Source: Planctomycetota bacterium
GTDB lineage: Bacteria; Planctomycetota; Phycisphaerae; Phycisphaerales; UBA1924
Reading direction: 5' to 3'
Assembly: GCA_024280755.1 (NCBI GenBank)
Contig: JAJRPN010000023.1
Coordinates: forward strand, 1 to 50,283
DNA: 50,283 nt
Positions 42,051 to 50,283 of the stretch are shown here, one piece after another (position 1 is the first letter of the stretch; the number at the start of each line of letters is the position of its first letter). The notes under the pieces were generated by a model. That model searched no databases and was not told where the DNA came from. It saw nothing but the letters and a program-made list of their open reading frames with translations. The position numbers and the translations under genes are program-made.

Positions 42051-43613
42051 ATGAATCGCACCCCCAGCATTATTCACATCTTGGTCATGATCACATTGGC
42101 AGCGTCGTCATCGTTGTGCGCGGGCGGGCCACTCAAGGCAAGGACCTCGCCTACGGGTGATGTTGTGGAATCGGTCTGGGTCTCGATGCGAATCAAGGTG
42201 CCTACGCCAACTGCAATGGGCGATGCCAAAGGATTCGGATTGGTCCTGATCGACCCTGATCGTGGATCGCTCAGCGAGGGCTTTGCATGGGATGAACCGA
42301 ATGCTGATCATTCGATCGCGATCGGGTTTGATGTCCACAACCCCATGCCCAACAAAGACGCTGACGAAAACGATCGGGTGATGGGGTGGTTCGATGCGCT
42401 GGGCAACTGGTATGATCGCCCGCAACGCGAAGTGTCGGTGCATGCCAACGGGCGCGAGCGAATCAATGTGCTCTCTGATGTTGAGTTTCGCACCGGGCAG
42501 TGGATGGATGTGATGGTCCAAGTTCGCTATATCCTTGGTGGGGCGCATGTCATGGTGCTGATCGACGGGCAAGCTGTGATCGATGATGATCTGTGGAATG
42601 TACAACCAATGCGGCTCCATGCGATGGTCGGGGTTGAAGGCGGCGGGATCGAGATTGAAGACTTGGCGATTGTTCATACGACAATGCTCAATGAACCCAT
42701 GCCCGAGCCTGTGCGTGTTGAGGTGTTCGCTCAAGAGTTCTTAGCCAACGCCAGTCGGCTCAAGTCTGATGTAGATTTTGCTTCGATTCCAGACTTCGTT
42801 GGACGAGTGATCGCGACGATGACGCTCTCGGAGCCTGAGGTTGGGTACGACCATTGGGACAAGAAGGGCACGATTGGGCTGACGGTTCCGGGTGTTGGGG
42901 ATGAGACGGGCGAACGCTTCGAGGTGTTCCGGTTTATCACGCCCTTCCGTCGCGGGTGGACCTGGTATATGGATGTGACGGATCTGCTGCCATTATTTAC
43001 AGATCAGCGCGAGTTTGATGCTCATATCGGGACCTATATGAAGGGCTGGAATGTGTCGTTCGCTCTTGATTTCTATCCGGGTGTTCCTGATCGCACGCCG
43101 ATCAAGGTGGTGAATCTGTGGAACGGCAACGCTGATATCGGCGATCCTGACAAGCCGATCGCAGAGTTTTACAAGGCCCGTGAGATTGAAGTTCCCGAGG
43201 GTACGACACACGCGCGGGTGCGTGCGACGGTGACCGGGCACGGGATGTTCCCCAACAGCAAAAACGCTGGCGAGTTCATGCCCATCTGGCGAACGCTGAC
43301 GATCAAGTCAGAAGCCAACGAGGGCGATGTGCTTGAGGGCGACTATGTCACCATGTCGGCACGGGATTATCTTTGGAAGACTGATGTGTATTTGAACCCG
43401 TGTCGCCCGCAGGGTGGGACATGGAAGTTTGATCGCTCGGGCTGGGCGCCGGGCTCGAAGGTTGAGCCTTGGATTGTCGATGTTCAGCGCGAGTTTGTCT
43501 TTGGCGAAACAATAACTGTTGAGTATGTACTCGATGAATATCTCAATGAAGGGCGAGGCGAGACCTGGTCGCCTCACCATTGGACCGACGCGGTCGTGGT
43601 TTTTTATAAGTGA
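42051..43613 (+). CDS. secreted protein with PNGase F-like domain
   Basis: A 520-residue exported protein. The signal peptide is MNRTPSIIHILVMITLAASSSLCAG. Residues about 30-225 look like a concanavalin/LamG-type jelly roll (GQWMDVMVQVRYILGGAHVMVLIDG). The C-terminal half resembles peptide-N-glycosidase F: FEVFRFITPFRRGWTWYMDVTDLLPL, the start of its second half ARVRATVTGHGM followed by NAGEFMP, and GGTWKFDRSGWAPGSKVEPW. PNGase F cleaves N-glycan-asparagine bonds; some relatives are non-glycosidase copper-dependent monooxygenase-like proteins with the same fold (PHM/PNGase F twin jelly roll). Catalytic residues were not checked, so the activity is open. It starts 34 bases after the ferredoxin gene. 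Confidence 0.72.
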   Translation: MNRTPSIIHILVMITLAASSSLCAGGPLKARTSPTGDVVESVWVSMRIKVPTPTAMGDAKGFGLVLIDPDRGSLSEGFAWDEPNADHSIAIGFDVHNPMPNKDADENDRVMGWFDALGNWYDRPQREVSVHANGRERINVLSDVEFRTGQWMDVMVQVRYILGGAHVMVLIDGQAVIDDDLWNVQPMRLHAMVGVEGGGIEIEDLAIVHTTMLNEPMPEPVRVEVFAQEFLANASRLKSDVDFASIPDFVGRVIATMTLSEPEVGYDHWDKKGTIGLTVPGVGDETGERFEVFRFITPFRRGWTWYMDVTDLLPLFTDQREFDAHIGTYMKGWNVSFALDFYPGVPDRTPIKVVNLWNGNADIGDPDKPIAEFYKAREIEVPEGTTHARVRATVTGHGMFPNSKNAGEFMPIWRTLTIKSEANEGDVLEGDYVTMSARDYLWKTDVYLNPCRPQGGTWKFDRSGWAPGSKVEPWIVDVQREFVFGETITVEYVLDEYLNEGRGETWSPHHWTDAVVVFYK

Positions 43614-43627
43614 GTGAATGAAGCATA

Positions 43628-44287
43628 ATGGCACAGAAACGAGAACTCCAAGATCGGTATTTCCGCCAAGCCAAACGCGAGGGCTATGTCGCGCGATCAG
43701 CGTACAAGCTCCTCGAAATCAACAAGCGACGCAAGCTCATCCGCAAGGGGGATCGCGTGCTCGACCTTGGGTGTGCGCCCGGATCGTGGTTACAGGTTGC
43801 TGAGAAGATCGTCGGCGAAGATGGTTTGGTCGTGGGGATCGATCTCAAACGCGTGAGCACCGAGTTTGGAGAGAATGTACATTTGATCCAAGGCGATTTT
43901 ACCGAGACCACCGCTGCCGATCTGCTCGGCGGCGGCGACGAACTCTTCGATTCGGTGATATCCGATATGGCTCCAGATACGACCGGGCACGGGGATCATT
44001 TCTTCTCAGAACGACTGTGCCAAGAGATCATCAACTCGCTGCCAAACCTGCTCAAAACCCGAGGCACATGCACCATGAAGGTGCTTGAAGGCGAGACCTT
44101 CCCGTATCTGATCAAGCGCATGAAACACTGCTTCAGGATCTCGGGTGCAATCAAGCCTGATGCGTGTCGAGATGTTTCGCGTGAGACTTATTTGTATGGC
44201 ATCGGGTTCCGGCCGACACGGGTGATTCAACATGATGAGCGTCATGAGGGCGAGCTGCCCGAGCCTACGCCCGGGTGGAATGATTGA
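43628..44287 (+). CDS. rlmE: 23S rRNA (uridine-2'-O)-methyltransferase RlmE (FtsJ)
   Basis: A 219-residue SAM-dependent enzyme that methylates the 2'-OH of U2552 (E. coli numbering) in 23S rRNA. The SAM motif is DLGCAPGSW (46-54). The catalytic tetrad K-D-K-E is present at K27 (SAYK), D113 (SDMAPD), K151 (MKVLEG) and E186 (SRETYL). Size and N-terminus (RDR-like LQDRYFRQAKREGYVARSAYKL) match the family. Its stop overlaps the TTG start of the next gene. Confidence 0.95.
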   Translation: MAQKRELQDRYFRQAKREGYVARSAYKLLEINKRRKLIRKGDRVLDLGCAPGSWLQVAEKIVGEDGLVVGIDLKRVSTEFGENVHLIQGDFTETTAADLLGGGDELFDSVISDMAPDTTGHGDHFFSERLCQEIINSLPNLLKTRGTCTMKVLEGETFPYLIKRMKHCFRISGAIKPDACRDVSRETYLYGIGFRPTRVIQHDERHEGELPEPTPGWND

Positions 44288-46113
44288 TTTTTCTCGCGCC
44301 CATCGCGGGATTGATCGCCGGGGTGATCGGGATCGGCGCAGTGTTGCTGCTCTATATGCTCAAGCTGCGTCGGCGTCCGGTGTCGGTGTCGAGCACGCTG
44401 CTCTGGAAGCGGGCGGTCAAGGACATGGAGGGCAATGTGCCTTGGCAGCGGGTGTCGCCGAGCATGTTGTTGCTGTTGCATCTGTTGATTGTGATTTTGA
44501 TGTCTTTGGCGATTGCTCGTCCGGTATTTGATGATGCAATCGGCGATGATCAACGGGTGTATCTGGTGATCGATACCACAGCGTCGATGAATGCGGTGGT
44601 CGATGGGCGATCCGGGATCGAGCGAGCCAAAGCACAGGCGATTGATCGGGTGGGTGTGCTGTTTGATTCTGGACGATCCGCACGGGTGAGTGTGTTGGTA
44701 TCTGGGCTTGAAGCTCGGGTGGTGATGAGCGATTCAAATCAACGCGGTCGAATTATTGGCGCGATCAATAGTATTCAAGCGACGGATCAGCCGGGCGATG
44801 TTGAGGATGCGATCGAGCTGATCGAATCGCTCCATGAGGCTTCATTTATAGACGATTCTGAAGAATCAGAGCCAGTTGGCGATGGTTTGGTGTGGGTCTA
44901 TACCGATGGCGGATCGATGGACACCAATACACTCGCCATGCGTGGCGGCGGGGGCGTGAGCGTCTCGCCATACGATGAAAATGCCAAACTGGGCAATGTT
45001 GGGATTGTTGCCATCGGGGCGGCGCGGGATCGGAGTGATCCGGCGATGTGCCGAGTATTTGTGCGCGTTGAACGCAACAGTGACGGGCCGATCGCGTGCG
45101 TGATTCGTGTGCTTGAAGGCGATCAAATTATCACCAATCGAGCGATCGCGTTCGAGGCGGACGAGTTCTCCAAGAGCGAAACCTTCGAGCTTCGTTTGAT
45201 GCTTGGCGCGTTGTTGCGTGTCGAGCTTGATGTCGATGATTCGCTTGATGTGCTTGATGTCGATAATCGAGCATGGGTCAAGGTGCCCGATCCTCAGCCG
45301 GTGCGGATTACAGTCGTTGCGCCCGAGGGTGTTGCTGATCCGCTCTTGGTTGATATGCTCGAAGTGATCGCGCGCACAAAGGTGGCGGTTGTGAGCGAGG
45401 ATGAGTTGCTTGGTGATGTCGATCTGGTGGTGTTCGATCGGGTGTCGCCCAAGGCTTTGCCCGACGGGCCAACACTGGGGTTTGGGAGTGTGCTGCCTGA
45501 TCAAGAGCGATCAGATCTGTTGGAAGCATTGGGGAATCGCTGGCGGATGATTTCTTGGGATCGGAGCGATGCGATGGTGCGCGATGCTTCGGTGGGGGGC
45601 GTCTCGTATCAGCGATCGGTGCTGCTACAAACAGATGAAGGTACACGCGTGTTGGCGAACGATCGGGACGGTGCGGTGATCGCAGAGACAGTCGTCGGCA
45701 CACATCGTCATGTGCGTGTGGGGTTCGCGCTGCATGATTCGAACTGGGCGGTGCAAGTTGGGTTTCCGATTTTTTTGATCAATGTCGTCGAACAGCTTTT
45801 GCCCGGCACCGGCGGCGTTGGCGATGTGTACACCACCAATGAGGTGATCCGGGTTGAGGGCGAAGAGATCGGTCCGGTGCAGCTGGTCGGCGAAATCAAA
45901 CTCGGGGCAGACCGGATCGGTGTGAGTTTATTGAACGCCAATGAGAGCGCGTTGCATGTGCGCACAGATGTGGTCATCGGATCAGGGGCGATCGAGCCGA
46001 GCCAATTTGCAGGGCGATCTCAGCATGAGCTTTGGCGATGGTTCACGCTTATCGCGATTGTGTTGATTGCAGCGGAGTGGTTGATCTACGCAGCACGAGT
46101 GAAAATCGTTTGA
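44284..46113 (+). CDS. BatA-like membrane protein with VWA-type domain
   Basis: A 609-residue membrane protein. The first 85 residues are the BatA/aerotolerance N-terminal domain: two helices (2-24 and about 58-78) with the short motif LYMLKLRRRPVSVSSTLLW between. A von Willebrand A-like domain follows (about 92-240) with a degenerate MIDAS, VIDTTASMNAV (DTTAS for DxSxS). A beta-rich middle and a final helix (about 577-600, WFTLIAIVLIAAEWLIY) complete it. The start is TTG, overlapping the rlmE stop (TTGA), and makes the first helix full length. MoxR ATPases act on such proteins, and one is encoded 6 kb away. Confidence 0.85.
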   Translation: MIFLAPIAGLIAGVIGIGAVLLLYMLKLRRRPVSVSSTLLWKRAVKDMEGNVPWQRVSPSMLLLLHLLIVILMSLAIARPVFDDAIGDDQRVYLVIDTTASMNAVVDGRSGIERAKAQAIDRVGVLFDSGRSARVSVLVSGLEARVVMSDSNQRGRIIGAINSIQATDQPGDVEDAIELIESLHEASFIDDSEESEPVGDGLVWVYTDGGSMDTNTLAMRGGGGVSVSPYDENAKLGNVGIVAIGAARDRSDPAMCRVFVRVERNSDGPIACVIRVLEGDQIITNRAIAFEADEFSKSETFELRLMLGALLRVELDVDDSLDVLDVDNRAWVKVPDPQPVRITVVAPEGVADPLLVDMLEVIARTKVAVVSEDELLGDVDLVVFDRVSPKALPDGPTLGFGSVLPDQERSDLLEALGNRWRMISWDRSDAMVRDASVGGVSYQRSVLLQTDEGTRVLANDRDGAVIAETVVGTHRHVRVGFALHDSNWAVQVGFPIFLINVVEQLLPGTGGVGDVYTTNEVIRVEGEEIGPVQLVGEIKLGADRIGVSLLNANESALHVRTDVVIGSGAIEPSQFAGRSQHELWRWFTLIAIVLIAAEWLIYAARVKIV

Positions 46114-46144
46114 TGGCGATTGATCACAAGTTGGTTGGTCACAA

Positions 46145-47941
46145 TCAGTGCGGGGCGAGCTGATCGAAGTTGTCTGCTTGAATGCTTAGCCGACCGGGCT
46201 CGGGCTGATCGGGGATCATGCGCCTTGGCCAGGCGGTGTGGTTGTTGTTGGCGTCGGTGCGTTCGAGCCCGAGTTGGAGGATGTGTTCGCTATCGAATGC
46301 ACCCGACGGGAGATTGATCATGGCGATCCAGCGATCGTCGAGGATACGGGTTTGGACATGGGGGATGCCAATAGAGAGGCGTGAGCCAAGGTTGAAAGTA
46401 ACATCGCCAGCGGGCGTGATCGTCCACGACGCGAAGGGTTGGGTGTATGGCCCGACCCAGAGGGTGAGTGATTCGTTTGGGCTTTGTGGATCGGCTGATG
46501 CGAGTTCGATATAGAGCTGCCAGCCTGTCGTTGGGTCTGAGCGTGTTGGTGGGGTGGTTTTGCGGAGCATACCGATCGCGGTTCGAGTGGGGTGAGGGGC
46601 TGCGCCGGTGAGCGGGAGATTCATGCGCAGCGTATCCATCGTCCAATCATTGAGCAATGGTCCAATGCGGACATACGGAGCGCGGGCGGGGGTTGGCGAT
46701 GCAATAACCTCGCGCGTGGTGTTCCATCGGCCGGTGCGGATACGAATGGCTTGAGATTCGAGTACTGGATTGCTCGGCGAAAGATGGACTGGATCAATCG
46801 AGACAGTAACCGGGCTTGCCAACTCGGGCGAGATGGTCGAGAGTTCGGGAGATGAGCTGGAAGAATCAACACGGAAAAGCGATGAACCCGGAGTTTGAGG
46901 CAGCGAGAGCAATGTGATTGTGGGGATAAACCGATTCGTTCCTGCTTCGATCTGCCCCTGGTCATCGGTGACCCATGCCAATGCACGAGGTTGTTTTTCG
47001 AGCCAGGCTTTGGCGCGAAGAACACGCGTTTGATCGTCGACGAATGGCGAGAGCAGGTCGTGGGCGAGCTGGGCGAGATCGGCAGCATTGCTCGTCCAGA
47101 TCGGGAGGGTTCGGTTTCCGAACTGGGCGGTGCGGATAAGTTCGGATTTGAGTTTGAACGCGACAGCAGGGTCGATAAGCCAGATACGCCCGAGGATGAT
47201 CTGCCAGCGGGCTTGATATTGATGGGCAAGCAGGCGGAGGAGATCGGCTCCGGGGGTGTTCATCGAGAGTTCAAGGTCGAGGGCTGCGAGCGTTTTGGTG
47301 GTTTCTGTTTGGCTGGGATCGAGCCCGTCGGTGAGCAGGCGAGCCCGCCAGTTCTGGAATGGGTCTTTGTGGTATTGATCAATCGCCGTTTGCACCGCAG
47401 GGTCTGTGCGCGTTTGGTCGCTGAGCTTTACTGCCCAGAGTTTGGCGAGGGCATGCTCTGGTGCGTTGTGGGAATGGAGATTGGCTTCGAGGTTTGTGCG
47501 TTGTGGATCGGGGAGCCAGTTGAGTTCATAGCGTTCGCCTTCGATCCAGAGCCCTTGCCCGACCGCATCGATGGGCATGGGGATATGGATGAACCAGGTG
47601 CCGATCGGGCGATTTGGTTTGGCAAACTTGGTGATGGCAGTGTATTGGGTCGCGGTCCAGATGCTCGGGGCTTTGGTCCATGATTGGGCTGCGAGTGCAG
47701 GCGTGATCCCAACCCAATACGCGGTTGAACGCATCGTGCGGCCGTCATCGAGTTTGGTGATGACCCCTGAGCGGAGATCGCGTTCGTTGTTTGCAATGAT
47801 GGGAATGATCAGTGGGTAGCTGACAATCGTATCGAGCCGATCGCTGGCGGGTCGAATTGATTGGCTTTGGGCGGATTGCGCCCAAAAAACCATGAGCAGG
47901 ATGCAGAAAGAGCGTGTTTGGAGGGAGAAAAAAATGTGCAT
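46145..47941 (-). CDS. large secreted protein of unknown function
   Basis: A 598-residue exported protein not recognised. The signal peptide is MHIFFSLQTRSFCILLMVFWAQSAQS. The middle (about 170-330) is helical with repeats (DLAQLAHDLLSPFVDDQTRVLRAK); the C-terminal 200 residues look like a beta-sandwich, perhaps CBM9-like (YVRIGPLLNDWTMDTLRMNL... WQLYIELASADPQSPNESLTLWVG), consistent with a carbohydrate-binding or domon-type module. There is no motif for an enzyme. It is convergent with the BatA-like gene. Confidence 0.7.
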   Translation of the reverse strand: MHIFFSLQTRSFCILLMVFWAQSAQSQSIRPASDRLDTIVSYPLIIPIIANNERDLRSGVITKLDDGRTMRSTAYWVGITPALAAQSWTKAPSIWTATQYTAITKFAKPNRPIGTWFIHIPMPIDAVGQGLWIEGERYELNWLPDPQRTNLEANLHSHNAPEHALAKLWAVKLSDQTRTDPAVQTAIDQYHKDPFQNWRARLLTDGLDPSQTETTKTLAALDLELSMNTPGADLLRLLAHQYQARWQIILGRIWLIDPAVAFKLKSELIRTAQFGNRTLPIWTSNAADLAQLAHDLLSPFVDDQTRVLRAKAWLEKQPRALAWVTDDQGQIEAGTNRFIPTITLLSLPQTPGSSLFRVDSSSSSPELSTISPELASPVTVSIDPVHLSPSNPVLESQAIRIRTGRWNTTREVIASPTPARAPYVRIGPLLNDWTMDTLRMNLPLTGAAPHPTRTAIGMLRKTTPPTRSDPTTGWQLYIELASADPQSPNESLTLWVGPYTQPFASWTITPAGDVTFNLGSRLSIGIPHVQTRILDDRWIAMINLPSGAFDSEHILQLGLERTDANNNHTAWPRRMIPDQPEPGRLSIQADNFDQLAPH

Positions 47942-48083
47942 TGAGTCACTTTAAACAACGATTTGGTGGAGAATGGCAAAATTGTGTCAGCCAAACGGGT
48001 ACTAAACGGGTAGAGAAGTATACGCGGCGTGCGTTGATACGACGCTGGCAACACCACTTGATGAATGATGAAGGAGACACACC

Positions 48084-48503
48084 ATGCACCCACACCATAC
48101 GCAACGATTCACATTTCGTTCCAAGAATGGTTTGAAAGCCATCGCCCTCTCGGGTGCCGTATTGATGGTTGGCACACTCGGCGGCTGCGAGACCGCTGGC
48201 GAAGGGTTGTTTACGGGTGCTGCGCTCGGTGCGGTGACTGGTTTGGCCATCGGATCGATGAATGGCGAAGCGGGCGAGGGTGCTGCGGTCGGGGCGATTC
48301 TTGGCGGCGTGGCCGGTTCGGTGATCGGGGACCAGAATGATGATCGCCGACGGAACGGGTATGGATATGGCTACTCCCGACAAGACTCGTATCGGTACTC
48401 AAATCGGAATCGTCATTCTGGGCGATATTCAGGGCGTCACCATGATCGTCGTCATGATCGCCATCACGGGCACGATCGTCGCCATGATTGGTGGAATGAC
48501 TGA
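48084..48503 (+). CDS. glycine-zipper lipoprotein with His/Arg-rich tail
   Basis: A 139-residue lipoprotein. The signal peptide ends with LGGC (LMVGTLGGCET), a good lipobox. Residues about 45-85 form a glycine zipper (GAALGAVTGLAIGSMNGEAG, GAAVGAILGGVAGSVIGD), which suggests a membrane-associated hairpin like the rickettsial 17-kDa/SlyB group. The tail from about 86 on is rich in Arg, Asp, His and Tyr (RRHDRHHGHDRRHDW) and may bind metal or anionic polymers (inference). AAGGAG lies eight bases before the ATG. Confidence 0.85.
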   Translation: MHPHHTQRFTFRSKNGLKAIALSGAVLMVGTLGGCETAGEGLFTGAALGAVTGLAIGSMNGEAGEGAAVGAILGGVAGSVIGDQNDDRRRNGYGYGYSRQDSYRYSNRNRHSGRYSGRHHDRRHDRHHGHDRRHDWWND

Positions 48504-48561
48504 TTAAGAGCGAGTTTTCGCATACCATGCTTGGCTTACACTCTTTTTTAGGATACCAGCC

Positions 48562-50283
<1,722 letters not shown>

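Noticed and set aside
48501..48545. Small stem GCGA-GTTT-TCGC after the glycine-zipper gene as a terminator
   Set aside because: Only four base pairs and the T run that follows is more than 30 bases away.

Overview
The window looks like a chromosomal segment of a planctomycete, most likely of the class Phycisphaerae. The main clues are two secreted FG-GAP repeat proteins ending in paired 'DLTGDG..NFFDVSAFL' dockerin-like modules bracketed by cysteines, several secreted proteins of unfamiliar type, few strong Shine-Dalgarno sites, and housekeeping genes scattered singly rather than in the usual operons. No phage, plasmid, CRISPR array or rRNA was seen. The assignment rests on recognition of protein types, not on a database search.

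Layout. 1-7217: a PilZ-receiver-degenerate HPt regulator ending against an 18-bp G tract, gyrB with a clear terminator, a membrane protein, a LysM/L,D-transpeptidase and 5-formyltetrahydrofolate cyclo-ligase. 7335-12689: two FG-GAP/dockerin paralogues with an IS5-type transposase between them. 12762-25081: rarA, a PlsC-like acyltransferase, a minus-strand operon (ruvX, LolA-like protein, TPR/gluzincin peptidase, ankyrin protein), a VOC protein, a GDP-mannose-forming nucleotidyltransferase, ruvA, a soluble FlaA1/CapD-like sugar dehydratase and a GNAT acetyltransferase. 25188-35600: comM, an M1-type metallopeptidase lipoprotein, a LolC/LolD-like ABC pair, an alpha/beta hydrolase, a GH3-type adenylating enzyme and an orphan nuoH. 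35719-41507: a secreted protein with a duplicated domain, a tRNA gene, a MoxR ATPase, a CbrC-like protein, and a four-gene minus-strand operon headed by a glycosyltransferase with an in-frame TAG. 41612-50283: a 2Fe-2S ferredoxin, a PNGase F-like secreted protein, rlmE, a BatA-like protein, a large secreted unknown, a glycine-zipper lipoprotein and lepA, cut by the window end.

Functional themes are the cell envelope (LolA/LolC/LolD-like functions, L,D-transpeptidase, GDP-mannose and sugar-dehydratase enzymes, GT2 plus LAB_N protein), DNA maintenance (gyrB, ruvA, ruvX, rarA, comM) and translation (tRNA, rlmE, lepA).

The observations most worth a second look are: a tRNA with a cysteine anticodon (GCA) and cysteine discriminator base (U73) on a class II, serine-like body with a 16-nt variable arm; an in-frame TAG interrupting an otherwise intact glycosyltransferase whose downstream half and overlapping next gene are preserved; and two copies of a long inverted repeat with conserved arms but different loops, each starting 12-15 nt beyond the stop codon of a minus-strand gene.
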